Source: Fimbriimonadaceae bacterium (GTDB lineage: Bacteria > Armatimonadota > Fimbriimonadia > Fimbriimonadales > Fimbriimonadaceae). From it: a stretch of 33,463 nucleotides of DNA. Shown piece by piece: positions 1 through 9,124 of this stretch (position 1 is the first letter of the stretch; each line of letters begins with the position of its first letter). Made by a program: the position numbers and the translations under genes. Below the pieces are notes generated by a model. The model worked only from the letters and a program-made list of their open reading frames with translations. It searched no databases and had not been told where the DNA came from. Where the stretch lies: contig JAHBTC010000021.1 of assembly GCA_019638835.1 (NCBI GenBank), positions 1 through 33,463 on the forward strand. Reading direction: 5' to 3'.

Positions 1-38
1 AGGCGAGTGGGGACGCACGAGCGGCTAAACTCAGTTCA

Positions 39-2036
39 ATGGCCGACACGATTGACACTCTGCTTCACGAGGACCGGGTCTTCCCCCCGAGCCCCGAGTT
101 CGTCGCCAAAGCCAACATCAGCGATCCGGCAATCTACGAAAGCGCCGCCGCCGACCCGGTTGGATTCTGGCGCGGATGGGCAGAGCAACTGGACTGGTTC
201 AAGCCCTGGGATGTGATCGTCGAATGGGAGTTACCGTACGCAAAATGGTTTGTCGGCGGCCAAATCAACGCTTGTTACAACTGCGTCGATCGCCATGTGG
301 CTAGGGGCAACGGTGACCGAGTCGCGTTCATCGCCGAAGGAGAGCCCGGAGATGTTCGCCACTTCACCTACGGTCAGGTCAAAGACGAAGTGAGCCGCCT
401 CGGCAATGCCCTCAAGTCCTTGGGAGTAGCCAAAGGTGATCGAGTTGCCATCTATATGCCAATGGGGCCCGAGCTCGCGTTTGCGATGCTTGCTTGCGCC
501 CGGATCGGCGCAGTACACAGTGTTGTCTTTGGAGGATTTAGTGCCGAATCGTTGGCGGAACGAATCAATGATCAGTCGGCAAAGCTACTCATTACCGCCG
601 ACGGATCCTGGCGAGGGGGCAAAGTCATTGAGTTGAAGCGGATTGCCGACGAAGCCATGGGGATTGGCTGTCCTAGCATTGAGAGAGTACTCGTTTACGA
701 ACGGATCGGGGATTCTTCTTCGGAGTTCGACCGAGGGTCGGTGAACGACCGCGATGTCTTCTGGAGTCAAGTCGTTCCTCATCAGCCCTCGGACTGCCCT
801 TGCGAGCCGATGGAGAGCGAGGACCTTCTCTTTATCCTTTACACAAGCGGAAGCACGGGCAAGCCCAAGGGCATCATGCACACGACTGGCGGCTATCTCA
901 CCGGCGTGTATGCGACGACTCAGTGGGTGTTCGACATCAAGCCGGACGACGTGTACTGGTGCACTGCCGATTGTGGATGGGTCACCGGGCATAGTTACGT
1001 GGTTTATGGCCCGATGGCGAATGGTGCCACCCAAGTGCTCTACGAGGGTTCGCCGGCCGCCCCTGGAAAGGATCGATTCTGGAGGATCATCGAACGCCAC
1101 GGAGTCACAATCCTGTACACGGCACCGACAGCGATTCGGACGTTTATGCAGTGGGGCGAATCGTATCCCTCGGGCTGCGACCTTTCATCTCTAAGATTGC
1201 TCGGCTCAGTTGGAGAGCCGATCAATCCCGAAGCATGGATGTGGTACCACCGGGTCATTGGCGGCGAGCGTTGTCCAATCGTGGATACGTGGTGGCAGAC
1301 GGAGACGGGCGCAATCATGATCACGCCCCTACCTGGGCTCGTAGCAACGAAACCGGGGAGTGCGACAAAGGCTTTCCCTGGAGTCCAGACGCTTCTCCTC
1401 AGTGAGTCAGGTGAACTGGTGGACCTCTCAAAAGACGATCGGGAAGGACATGGCGGCATACTCGCCTTGCGTGCACCTTGGCCCTCAATGTTGCGCGGAA
1501 TTTGGGGGGATCCAGAGAGATTCCACAGCACATATTGGGCGAAATTTCCGGGCTATTACTTCCCAGGCGACGGCTGCAAAATTGATGCCGACGGTGATCA
1601 CTGGCTCTTGGGAAGGGTGGATGACATCATGCTCGTGAGCGGTCACAACATCAGCACGATGGAAGTTGAAAGTGCGCTTGTGGATCACCCCGCCGTCGCG
1701 GAAGCGGCGGTGATTGGACGTGAACATGATGTCAAAGGCCAATGCGTTGCCGCTTTTGTGATCTTGCGCGGTGATCATGCGATTGTTCCAGGGTCGGACG
1801 AAGCCGATCAGATGATCGCGGAATTGAAATCGCATGTGGCTGGAAAAATTGGTGCTCTGGCTCGACCAGAGGACATTTTCCTTTCCGCTGACCTCCCAAA
1901 AACGCGCAGCGGGAAAATTATGCGTCGGCTCCTCCGGGACATCGCAGAAGGACGCGCGCTCGGGGATGTGACTACCCTTGCCGACCCAAACGTAGTGCAA
2001 AACTTACGTTCGCAATACGAGGAGAAAGAGGGCTAA
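39..2036 (+). CDS. acsA: Acetyl-CoA synthetase (AMP-forming)
   Basis: Activates acetate to acetyl-CoA through acetyl-AMP in the cytoplasm. The 665-residue length is normal for the family. The adenylate-forming P-loop motif [11 protein letters not shown] lies near residues 268-278. The WWQTETGA motif follows in the middle, and the C-terminal subdomain carries [11 protein letters not shown] near residues 621-631, whose lysine is the catalytic residue that is acetylated for control in characterised Acs enzymes. The N-terminal acetyl-CoA synthetase domain is present, with [16 protein letters not shown]. The start has no clear Shine-Dalgarno sequence, but a TAAACT hexamer at 26-31 could give an almost leaderless mRNA. 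Only 38 bases precede the gene, so its upstream partner is unknown. The assignment is firm. Confidence 0.97.
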   Translation: MADTIDTLLHEDRVFPPSPEFVAKANISDPAIYESAAADPVGFWRGWAEQLDWFKPWDVIVEWELPYAKWFVGGQINACYNCVDRHVARGNGDRVAFIAEGEPGDVRHFTYGQVKDEVSRLGNALKSLGVAKGDRVAIYMPMGPELAFAMLACARIGAVHSVVFGGFSAESLAERINDQSAKLLITADGSWRGGKVIELKRIADEAMGIGCPSIERVLVYERIGDSSSEFDRGSVNDRDVFWSQVVPHQPSDCPCEPMESEDLLFILYTSGSTGKPKGIMHTTGGYLTGVYATTQWVFDIKPDDVYWCTADCGWVTGHSYVVYGPMANGATQVLYEGSPAAPGKDRFWRIIERHGVTILYTAPTAIRTFMQWGESYPSGCDLSSLRLLGSVGEPINPEAWMWYHRVIGGERCPIVDTWWQTETGAIMITPLPGLVATKPGSATKAFPGVQTLLLSESGELVDLSKDDREGHGGILALRAPWPSMLRGIWGDPERFHSTYWAKFPGYYFPGDGCKIDADGDHWLLGRVDDIMLVSGHNISTMEVESALVDHPAVAEAAVIGREHDVKGQCVAAFVILRGDHAIVPGSDEADQMIAELKSHVAGKIGALARPEDIFLSADLPKTRSGKIMRRLLRDIAEGRALGDVTTLADPNVVQNLRSQYEEKEG

Positions 2037-2045
2037 ACCCGTACT

Positions 2046-2071
2046 TATACTAGGGATTCACCCTGGGTGAA
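2046..2071 (+). promoter_or_regulatory. Possible -10 box with adjacent palindrome
   Basis: In the 52-bp gap after acsA, a TATACT hexamer at 2046-2051 is followed by the palindrome TTCACCC-T-GGGTGAA at 2057-2071. A dyad placed at or just after a transcription start would suit an operator. No good -35 element is visible 17 bp upstream, and the dyad could alternatively fold as an RNA hairpin. The functional reading is inference. Confidence 0.35.
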
Positions 2072-2088
2072 CCCGGAAAAAACTCTGT

Positions 2089-2952
2089 ATGGACGCACGC
2101 GCCTACGGATGGGGAATTTTGGTCGTGCTTGCGGGAGTGGCCGTGGCTCAGTGGCCGTCAAAGACTCCGGACTATACGCAAGCGAAGCGAGAAGTTGCCG
2201 CCGCAAAGATTTATTCGGAATGGGATGGCTTCGCTTGGCCGCGACAGTCGAAGGCATCGCCTCCGGTTGTTGATCGGGCCCGTCAAGTCGCCAACGCGGA
2301 ATCGGCCCGGATTACGGATGCAAATGCCGTGACGGTACAGTCGGCGGAGGAACTCTTCACCCAAGACCCGCATAGCGCCGAGCAAAAACTTGCCGGTCGC
2401 GCTTTCGCCTGGAGCGGTGAAGTTGCCGAGTTCATGTCACCTGGTGGAGACGAGGCACTTGTGATCTTCCATGGCCCGGCGCCAAGGGCTGGTTGGTCCT
2501 TGCATCTCGTGTTCAATGGCAAGGCGAGCCAACTTGGAAACGTCCAACGGGGGCAATCCATGGCGATAACAGGTCGGTTCGCCCAACGGCTCGTGGACGA
2601 AACCAACTTTGTGGTGAGCTATCTCATCGAAGATGCCCAGGTGACTAGCCGAGGCCCGGCACCTGCCCAAAATGGCGCCGCGCCCAGTGGCAATCCGATG
2701 GCGGCTACAAACGAAGCCCCGAAGCCAAGTGAAGAAGCGCGTAAGTTCAGTGATCTCACTAAGGGTTGGCGATACGCCGGTCATGTAGTGAATGGGGATG
2801 GCGCAGTCGCCGTGTTTGTTTCGCCGGAAGGTCGTCCAACATTTGCTCGGGCAGGCAAACGACTTGCGGACGGACTGTTCGTCAAGGCTCTCGAGCCCGG
2901 TCGCGCGGTCGTTGTCGTGGACTCAAAGGCACTCATCCTAACGCCTTGGTAA
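2089..2952 (+). CDS. Exported or membrane-anchored protein of unknown function
   Basis: I do not recognise this 287-residue protein. It opens with a hydrophobic segment (about residues 7-21, GWGILVVLAGVAVA) that could be a signal peptide or an anchor. A region near residues 100-190 has alternating beta-type hydrophobics (GRAFAWSGEVAEF, SMAITGRFAQRLV), which hints at an OB-like fold of the nucleic-acid-binding or DUF type; this is inference only. A Pro/Ala/Asn-rich linker (about 195-220) leads to a second small beta-rich module, GWRYAGHVVNGDGAVAVFVSPEG. The gene follows acsA by 52 bp and ends 1 bp before the stop of the convergent MFS gene. No strong Shine-Dalgarno sequence precedes the ATG. 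Confidence 0.75.
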   Translation: MDARAYGWGILVVLAGVAVAQWPSKTPDYTQAKREVAAAKIYSEWDGFAWPRQSKASPPVVDRARQVANAESARITDANAVTVQSAEELFTQDPHSAEQKLAGRAFAWSGEVAEFMSPGGDEALVIFHGPAPRAGWSLHLVFNGKASQLGNVQRGQSMAITGRFAQRLVDETNFVVSYLIEDAQVTSRGPAPAQNGAAPSGNPMAATNEAPKPSEEARKFSDLTKGWRYAGHVVNGDGAVAVFVSPEGRPTFARAGKRLADGLFVKALEPGRAVVVVDSKALILTPW

Positions 2953-2953
2953 G

Positions 2954-4183
2954 TTAGGCGGTTTCCGCATCCGTATTCGGCTCTGGTTCGCGATCACTCG
3001 CAACCGGAGCCGTTTGCTCGTCAGGCATCCGTACTCGCCAGCTCGCAATCGCAGGATAGAGCATCAGAGTCGCACCAAAAACGTACGGTAGCCAAGGCTG
3101 GACCTCAATCAAGGAATTTCCAATCGGTGGGGCCGCCATTCGGGCGATCGCCCCCAGCGATTGTTGAACTCCGAATACGCCCCCCATTACGGTGGCGGCG
3201 GCAGCCTGAGAGACAAGACTACTTAGCGACGGTTGCGCAATGCCGTTTGCAACACCAAGCACTGCCGCCCCGAGGATCACCCACCCCCACGGCGGGGCAA
3301 ATGGCACTACGGCGAGACCGGGCACCATCAGCGCATATCCGACGCGCAAAAGTGTTGCCTCCCCAAATCGCTTGGCAAGGGGCCGGACTACTCCGCCTTG
3401 GACAATAGCAGCAACTAACCCAACCTCTAGAAGAATCCACGTGGTGTCCATCTGGCTGAAACTCCATTGCATTTTCATCAGCCGGTAGTAGGTGGATTCT
3501 AAGTTAGCGAAGGCAAAGTTTGCCATGAAGAAAAGGCTGAGGAGTAAACCAAGCGCGGGGGTACGCAACGCCGCACCAACCGCCTTCAGTTGTTTCAGCA
3601 CGTTCCCTCTCGCGGCGGGGTCGCGAGGCTCTACTTCTGGCATTAGAAACCAAACGAACAGCAAGTTGATGAAAGCAAAGATCCCGGAAACGTATCCCAG
3701 ATAGACGGGTAGGCCATCGTTCAAATGAACAAGCCACGCTCCGAGAGGCGGCCCAAACATAAAACCCAATCCGAAGGCGGCCCCAAGTTTGCCCATCGCA
3801 CTCGTCCGTTCCTCCGCCACTGTAACGTCTGCGACGTAAGCGTATACGACGCCAAGATTCGCACCCGCAACGCCAAGAAAGAGTCGACTTACGATCATCG
3901 CCCATAGTTCCGTTGAGTAGGCGTAAAAGAAGCCCGCCACAACCGCAAGGGCGCACGTGAGAATCAATATTTTCCGGCGACCGATGCGGTCCGAGAGACT
4001 TCCGAGCGTAGGCGCGACGAGAAACTGAGCGATGGAATAGATCGCTAGTACAAAGCCGAGCGATGCGCCGGTTAGCCCTAAAGACTCGCCCCGCAACTGC
4101 ACGTCTGGGATGACCACCCCGAAACTTAGGAAGTCCAGGAATACGGTCATGAACGCCGCTGTGAGATATGTGGGGCGGCGCAT
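2954..4183 (-). CDS. MFS transporter, TetA-like drug/metabolite efflux family
   Basis: A roughly 410-residue integral membrane protein with about 12 predicted hydrophobic segments. The MFS motif A is clear after helix 2: GSLSDRIGRRKILI. Helices 4-5 contain SRLFLGVAGANLGVVYAYVADV and GLGFMFGPPLGAWL, as in the drug:H+ antiporter (TetA/Bmr) branch. The C-terminus is a charged cytoplasmic tail. A GTG lies one codon upstream of the chosen ATG and could also be used. The gene starts 11 bp after the stop of the esterase gene, so it is probably the last gene of a dioxygenase-esterase-MFS operon. The substrate cannot be read from sequence. Confidence 0.9.
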   Translation of the reverse strand: MRRPTYLTAAFMTVFLDFLSFGVVIPDVQLRGESLGLTGASLGFVLAIYSIAQFLVAPTLGSLSDRIGRRKILILTCALAVVAGFFYAYSTELWAMIVSRLFLGVAGANLGVVYAYVADVTVAEERTSAMGKLGAAFGLGFMFGPPLGAWLVHLNDGLPVYLGYVSGIFAFINLLFVWFLMPEVEPRDPAARGNVLKQLKAVGAALRTPALGLLLSLFFMANFAFANLESTYYRLMKMQWSFSQMDTTWILLEVGLVAAIVQGGVVRPLAKRFGEATLLRVGYALMVPGLAVVPFAPPWGWVILGAAVLGVANGIAQPSLSSLVSQAAAATVMGGVFGVQQSLGAIARMAAPPIGNSLIEVQPWLPYVFGATLMLYPAIASWRVRMPDEQTAPVASDREPEPNTDAETA

Positions 4184-4194
4184 CACCGGTCAGT

Positions 4195-5184
4195 TTATCG
4201 GTTGTTCAAGAGTCGAATGAGTCCCGGCGCGAACTCTTCCCGCCAAAGCGACCACGTGTGGCCCTCCGGTCGCTCATTGAGATACAAGACCCTTCCGCGA
4301 CTCCCGAGAGCAGCTTGCCAAGCTTGCACCTGACCCTCCATTCGCTCAAATGAACCCCAAGTCAATGCGGTTCGGGCCCGATAAGAACTCATCCCATTGC
4401 TCGTTGTCAGATTCTCATCCGCCCAAATCGAAGGTGATTGTGCGAAGACCATTCCGAAGCGATCGGGAAACTCACGACCTGCGCGCAGAGAGATCAAGCC
4501 CCCAAGGCTGGCTCCTCCCATTCCGGTGTCACGCGTCGCGGCAATCACCCCCGCCGACTGGCGCACCCATGGTAGCAACCGATCGTTGATAAACGCGAAG
4601 TACGGTGCTGGCTCCTGCCAATAATCTCGTGTGCGGTTCGGGGATTCGACGAGAACGATGACGCACTTCGGAATCTTCCCTTCCTTGACGAGGTTCGCAG
4701 TCTGATCTAGGGCCCTTACATACGTCTCGTATCCGCGACCATCATTGAAGATAAACACGGGAGCCGTCGGGGTGACGCCTGCCGGCCGTGCAAGAACGAC
4801 CTCATACTTCTCGCCCCGCGCATCTTCCATCGTCGTTCGACTTACCCCCCACTGACGGAGTGGCGATGGATCAACGATTGCCGTTCCCCGGTAGTTCGGG
4901 CCAGTCCAAAAGCTGTTCTCGCCACCGAGACCATTCGGAGACTTCGGTGCCCTGGGATTCAATATCCACTCACCGTCCACGACAAATTTGTATTCGACTC
5001 GTGCGGCCGCTGGTACATCTTTCTCTAACGCCCAGATTCCGTTTCGGCCCTTTTGCAAAGCCTCCCCTTTATCCCAACCCCATAGGTCACCCCGAATCTC
5101 TACGACCTTTGCATTCGGCTCCACGAGCGTAAAGCGGGCCGTTACCGTAGGGTTGAGAGCAAGCAGAATCGCGCAGGTCAGCAC
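4195..5184 (-). CDS. Exported CBM48/esterase-D family alpha/beta hydrolase
   Basis: A 329-residue enterochelin-esterase-like protein. A short hydrophobic N-terminus (about residues 1-16) looks like a signal peptide. Residues about 18-80 form an early-set/CBM48-type beta domain (VEIRGDLWGWDKG, VEYKFVVDGEWILNP), as found in front of Fes-like and feruloyl-esterase-like hydrolases. The hydrolase domain follows: nucleophile elbow GGASLGG with Ser226, a FNDG strand near 146-149, and a C-terminal GHTW with probable catalytic His309. The chosen start is GTG; no ATG fits the signal peptide better. It sits 23 bp after the dioxygenase and just before the MFS gene. The ester substrate is unknown; siderophore, aryl or polysaccharide esters are possible. 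Confidence 0.87.
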   Translation of the reverse strand: MLTCAILLALNPTVTARFTLVEPNAKVVEIRGDLWGWDKGEALQKGRNGIWALEKDVPAAARVEYKFVVDGEWILNPRAPKSPNGLGGENSFWTGPNYRGTAIVDPSPLRQWGVSRTTMEDARGEKYEVVLARPAGVTPTAPVFIFNDGRGYETYVRALDQTANLVKEGKIPKCVIVLVESPNRTRDYWQEPAPYFAFINDRLLPWVRQSAGVIAATRDTGMGGASLGGLISLRAGREFPDRFGMVFAQSPSIWADENLTTSNGMSSYRARTALTWGSFERMEGQVQAWQAALGSRGRVLYLNERPEGHTWSLWREEFAPGLIRLLNNR

Positions 5185-5207
5185 GGATTGATTCTATCTC
5201 GCAGGAA

Positions 5208-5975
5208 TCACAGAAGTGCGACGTTAAATTCGCCCCGAATTCCGGAAGGAGACTTTGCCGTCCGGACAATCAAGTGCGAACCCACTGACGTTCCGTCGGC
5301 CTGCTTAGCGGAGAAAATCCCGTCGTTCGCATTCTTGATTCGTCTCTCGCCGCGACTGTTATAGGGGGCTTTCTTGAGCACCTCATCGTTTGTCGCTTCG
5401 TCAAAGAACAGTTGCGATGTGAACTCCGCCGTCTTTCGTCCGTCCGCGTCAAACTTGCGAACCTTGAAGTGGATATGGACCGCCCGACCAATGTACCAAC
5501 CCGGATAGATCGTCCTAAACTCTACTTTCCCGTCTTTGTCAGAGACTTGGTAACCCCGGAGCCACTTCTGGCCGCTTGTACTTTCTCGCTGGATACCGCT
5601 ACTGGGCTCGTCCGAGTACGTTCCTGCTGCATCCGCATGCCAAACATCCACTTGCACTCCTTCTAAGGGAACCCATTCGCCTCGCATTTGCTTGAAAAGG
5701 TTGAAAGCGAGTACCAGCGGCAATCCGTCAACCACTGACTTTCTCTCCGTTCCCGTGGTCAGGTCACGCCGGTTGAGTCGCTCATCCACAAAGAACGGAC
5801 CTTCCGTCATTTGGGGTGTCGCAACGAGGTCAATTTGCACCGCATTCGGTGATGCTGCTTCTAAAGGGGTCAGGAATGGGAGAGCCGTCGCACCAGCAAA
5901 CGCCGAGAGTGCACCATAGCGAAGGGCTTCACGTCGGGTGAGAATGCGACCGATGATTCTGTCGTCGTTGTCCAT
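5208..5975 (-). CDS. Tat-exported intradiol ring-cleavage dioxygenase-like protein
   Basis: A 255-residue protein of the protocatechuate 3,4-dioxygenase / intradiol dioxygenase superfamily. The N-terminus has a Tat-type motif (TRREAL, Arg14-Arg15) and a hydrophobic stretch to about residue 36, as in the 'dioxygenase-like' exported subgroup. The four non-haem Fe(III) ligands can be placed as Tyr120 (DAAGTYSD), Tyr161 (YPGWY), His167 and His169 (VHIHF). The family motifs TEGPFFVDE and VDVWHADAAG are present. Known members cleave catechol-type rings between the hydroxyls. Exported versions have poorly defined substrates. A TAGAGT hexamer at 5982-5987 lies exactly 6 nt before the ATG, which would fit leaderless transcription. 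It is first in the operon with the esterase and MFS genes. Confidence 0.9.
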   Translation of the reverse strand: MDNDDRIIGRILTRREALRYGALSAFAGATALPFLTPLEAASPNAVQIDLVATPQMTEGPFFVDERLNRRDLTTGTERKSVVDGLPLVLAFNLFKQMRGEWVPLEGVQVDVWHADAAGTYSDEPSSGIQRESTSGQKWLRGYQVSDKDGKVEFRTIYPGWYIGRAVHIHFKVRKFDADGRKTAEFTSQLFFDEATNDEVLKKAPYNSRGERRIKNANDGIFSAKQADGTSVGSHLIVRTAKSPSGIRGEFNVALL

Positions 5976-6050
5976 GTGCTTACTCTAAGGTACGCCTATG
6001 AGGAACTTGTGAGGTCCTATTTCATCCAAACCTCTCCTTAATAAACAACG

Positions 6051-6080
6051 GAGCCCGTCCAATTTTCGTTGGGCGGGCTC
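6051..6080 (-). terminator. Intrinsic terminator of rpsO-pnp
   Basis: Inverted arms at 6051-6062 and 6069-6080 give a 12-bp stem with one G-U type mismatch and a 6-nt loop. On the minus strand it is followed by a T-rich tract (CGTTGTTTATT). It lies 20 bp after the pnp stop codon and before the divergent dioxygenase promoter region. Confidence 0.75.
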
Positions 6081-6100
6081 GTGTTGACTTTCGCGATGTT

Positions 6101-8575
6101 TTAACGGCGCGGGCGGAAACGAGCGTTCATCTCGTCATCCGATCCGCCGGATCGCTTGCGACCGGGGAATGCGCTCGGCACGTCCGGCGCCGATTCGTCC
6201 GAGAATCGTGATCCTCGGCTCTCCTCGTTTTCGGAACCGCCTTCGCTTTCTAAACCACGACCTCCTCGGTCGCGGTCTCGGTCGCGATCACGATCTCGAC
6301 CACCTCTGTCCCGATCGCCGTAGCCGCCTCGGCCACCCCGATCTCGGTCTCGGTCACCGTAGCCGCCTCGTCCGCCACGATCACGACCTCCGTCGCGACC
6401 TCCTCGCCCGCCTCGATCACGGTCTCGTCCGCCGCCCCCAAGATCGCCCGTGGGTTCGAGCAATGGCTCGTTGCCACTCAATCGCGGGTGATCAGGGTTC
6501 ATTCCGAGAGCCGTCAAGTTGACTCGGCCCATTGCGTCTACTTCATCCACGCGGACATTGATCTTTTCGCCAATGTTGACCGCTTGGTCAGGTCGTCGAA
6601 GACCGTCCATAAGTTTCTCCGTCGGCACCATTCCGTCGCGACCGTTCGGCATCTCGACGAAAGCACCGCGACCAATGACGCGGGTGACCGCACCGCTGAA
6701 CTCCAGCCCCACTTCCAATGCCGAAGTCGAACCCTTGATCATGTTGATCGCTTGGTCCAGACTTTCCTGGTTGTCGGTACCGATCGTGACCTTTCCATCT
6801 TGCGCAACGTCAATCTGCGCACCCGTGGCTTCGGTGATCTTGCGGATGTTCGCGCCACCGGGGCCGATCAAAGCACCGATCTTGGCAGGCTCGATCATAA
6901 TCGAGGTCAATCGCGGAGCGCGCAGACCCGTGGTTCGGGGAGCATTGATCTCGGCTTCCATCACGTCGAGAATGGCGAGGCGAGCATCGCGGGCCTGAGC
7001 CAGAGCATCCTTCAGAACTTGGGTCGGAATGCCGTCAAGTTTGGTGTCCAACTGCAAAGCGGTGATGCCTTCTCGGGTACCAGCCACCTTGAAGTCCATG
7101 TCTCCAGAGAAGTCCTCAACGCCTTGGATGTCCGTCAGCACCTGGAACTTCTTCCCGTCCGACATCAATCCCATAGCAATTCCCGCAACCGGAGCCTTCA
7201 GCGGAACGCCCGCGTCAAGCATGGCCAGAGTGCTACCGCAGACCGAAGCCATCGAAGTCGAACCGTTCGACTCCAGCACTTCGCTCACCAACAGTACGGT
7301 GTAGGGGAAATCTTCGCCGTCGATTGGCACCACCGGGCGGAGCGCTCGCTCAGCCAAGGCACCGTGTCCGACTTCGCGCCGTCCTGCTCCGCGCAGAGGT
7401 CGAACCTCACCCACCGAATAGGGCGGGAAATTGTAGAAGTGCATGTACTTGCGCTCGGTTTCACTCTCATCCAACGTGTCCGTCTTCTGGGCGTCGCCGG
7501 GCATGCCGAGGGTGCAGAGTGTGAGAACCTGCGTCTGACCGCGCGTGAACAATCCCGAACCGTGGACACGAGGAAGTAGACCAGCCGTGGCTTCCAGCTT
7601 TCGCAAGTCCTTGGTGCCGCGACCGTCGGGTCGCTTGCCTTTGTTGATCACGTTCGAACGGAGCGTGTCCTTGATCGCCTTATCCACAGCGGCGGCCACC
7701 GTCGGCAGAACCTCGGGGTCGTCAGCGTACTTCTCCTTGTACTTCGCGATGAGTTCCTTCGCGAGGTCTTCGGACGCGGATTCGCGGGTCGCCTTGTCCG
7801 GGTCGAAGATATTGTCTTCGATCATCTTGGCGTCGGCCTTCGCAATCGCTTTGGCGAGGTCTTCGCTCGGCTTGCTGAGAATCGGTTCCGCCTTCTCCTT
7901 TGCACAACCCTTGGCAAACTTTTCAATCTCTTCGCAGATGACCTTGATCGCGTTGTGGGCAAAGATCAAGCCCTCCACCATCAAGTCTTCACTGACGATT
8001 TCGGCCCCGGCTTCCACCATGCTGATGGCTCCCTTGTGGCCCGCTACCGCGAGGTCAATCTTGCTCTCTTTCAGATCTTCAAACGAAGGGAATAGAACGA
8101 ACTCACCGTTGATGTGACCGACACGCACCCCGGCGACCGGGCCCGCGAACGGGATGTCACTAATGGTGAGAGCCGCACCGGCGGCGGTGATGGACAATAC
8201 GTCCGGCGGCACATTCGTATCCACGCTCAAAGGCATGGCGATGACCTGAATGTCGTTTCGCATCCCCTTGGGGAACAGCGGGCGAAGCGGGCGATCAATC
8301 AGTCGGCTGGCCAGGACTCCTCGGTCACTGGGGCGGCCGCCTCGCTTCATGAATCCACCGGGAATCTTACCGATGGCGTACTTTCTCTCCTCAAAGTCAC
8401 ACATGAGGGGGAGGAAGTCAATGCCCTCGCGGGCCGTTCTCGACATGGTGGCGGAACAGAAGACAACGGTGTCTCCCATACCCAGGAGCACTGCGCCCCC
8501 GGCTTGTTTGGCCACCCGTCCGGTTTCGAGGGACAGCGTCTTGCCGCCCACCTCGAAGGTGTGGGTGTGAATCAT
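6101..8575 (-). CDS. pnp: Polynucleotide phosphorylase with long RGG/RD-rich tail
   Basis: Phosphorolytic 3'-5' exoribonuclease of RNA decay; typically a homotrimeric ring. At 824 residues it is about 100 longer than most PNPases. Domains in order: RNase PH 1 (about 1-140, with RLIDRPLRPLF), helical linker, RNase PH 2 (about 330-545, with VGEVRPLRGAGRREVGHG and MDFKVAGTREG), KH (GPGGANIRKI), S1 (FSGAVTRVIGRGAFVEM) ending near residue 690. The extra tail after about 695 is almost entirely Gly, Arg and Asp, with RGG and RDRD repeats, then an acidic Ser/Glu stretch and a basic end. It lies 24 bp after rpsO, the common rpsO-pnp operon order. Intrinsic terminator at 6051-6080. Confidence 0.97.
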   Translation of the reverse strand: MIHTHTFEVGGKTLSLETGRVAKQAGGAVLLGMGDTVVFCSATMSRTAREGIDFLPLMCDFEERKYAIGKIPGGFMKRGGRPSDRGVLASRLIDRPLRPLFPKGMRNDIQVIAMPLSVDTNVPPDVLSITAAGAALTISDIPFAGPVAGVRVGHINGEFVLFPSFEDLKESKIDLAVAGHKGAISMVEAGAEIVSEDLMVEGLIFAHNAIKVICEEIEKFAKGCAKEKAEPILSKPSEDLAKAIAKADAKMIEDNIFDPDKATRESASEDLAKELIAKYKEKYADDPEVLPTVAAAVDKAIKDTLRSNVINKGKRPDGRGTKDLRKLEATAGLLPRVHGSGLFTRGQTQVLTLCTLGMPGDAQKTDTLDESETERKYMHFYNFPPYSVGEVRPLRGAGRREVGHGALAERALRPVVPIDGEDFPYTVLLVSEVLESNGSTSMASVCGSTLAMLDAGVPLKAPVAGIAMGLMSDGKKFQVLTDIQGVEDFSGDMDFKVAGTREGITALQLDTKLDGIPTQVLKDALAQARDARLAILDVMEAEINAPRTTGLRAPRLTSIMIEPAKIGALIGPGGANIRKITEATGAQIDVAQDGKVTIGTDNQESLDQAINMIKGSTSALEVGLEFSGAVTRVIGRGAFVEMPNGRDGMVPTEKLMDGLRRPDQAVNIGEKINVRVDEVDAMGRVNLTALGMNPDHPRLSGNEPLLEPTGDLGGGGRDRDRGGRGGRDGGRDRGGRGGYGDRDRDRGGRGGYGDRDRGGRDRDRDRDRDRGGRGLESEGGSENEESRGSRFSDESAPDVPSAFPGRKRSGGSDDEMNARFRPRR
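6262..6440 (-). repeat. Low-complexity repeat encoding the PNPase RGG/RD tail
   Basis: Within pnp, codons for about residues 712-772 form imperfect short tandem repeats of Arg-Gly-Gly, Arg-Asp and Gly-Tyr-Gly-Asp. One 14-base unit (ccgtagccgcctcg on the plus strand) occurs at 6318-6331 and again at 6357-6370, a 39-bp period that keeps the reading frame. Such tracts can expand or contract by slippage or recombination. Confidence 0.8.
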
Positions 8576-8599
8576 TACTTTTCGTGGCTCCAGGTGAGG

Positions 8600-8881
8600 T
8601 TACTTGGGACGCACTTCGCGGATGCCGAGCCGCTGAATCAGGGCGCGATACGCTTCCACGTCGCGGTTCCGTAGGAACGCTTCGAGGCGGCGGCGCCGAC
8701 CGACCATCTTGAGCAGACCCGTGCGACTGTGAAAGTCCTTACGGTTGCTCTTCAGGTGTTCGGTGATTTGTTCGATCCGCTTTTGCAGGATGGCGATCTG
8801 GACCTCGACGGATCCGGTATCCCCTTCCGCGTTTGCATAATCGCTGATCGTTTGTTGTTTCAGATTCGTGTCGAGTGGCAT
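8600..8881 (-). CDS. rpsO: 30S ribosomal protein S15
   Basis: Primary 16S rRNA-binding protein of the small-subunit platform, contacting helices 20-22. The 93-residue product starting [10 protein letters not shown] matches the usual 88-90 residue length. Family motifs are present: [39 protein letters not shown] and the C-terminal [12 protein letters not shown] reading frame extends upstream to 8941, but that added segment is not conserved S15 sequence, so the ATG at 8881 is preferred. A GGAG lies about 13 nt before it. It is the first gene of the rpsO-pnp pair. Confidence 0.96.
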   Translation of the reverse strand: MPLDTNLKQQTISDYANAEGDTGSVEVQIAILQKRIEQITEHLKSNRKDFHSRTGLLKMVGRRRRLEAFLRNRDVEAYRALIQRLGIREVRPK

Positions 8882-9124
8882 GCTTACGCAGTGTCTCCGG
8901 TCGTTTCCGCACCGTTGTGCGGTGGCCTTCTTCATTCCCATGCCGCTCTCGACCGCCCTCGGTTCGAGGACTCAAGAGTGCCACATTTGCGGTTCAGTTG
9001 CGAACGGCAAGAGCCGACGACAACGGCACACGGCAGATTGGGCCATGAGAATGATACTCGTTTCAAGGTCTAGGGCTCTACAAGTAGGCTCAAAAGCCCC
9101 GGTCGCGGGTAGCCTCGCTTCCCT

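Noticed and set aside
585-2000. Long antisense frames opposite acsA
   Set aside because: They are shadows of the strongly conserved acsA frame and have no domain motifs.
6488-8570. Long plus-strand frames opposite pnp
   Set aside because: They mirror the biased codon use of pnp and encode no recognisable protein.
8882-8941. N-terminal extension of S15 from 8941
   Set aside because: The added residues are not S15-like, and the ATG at 8881 gives the normal length.
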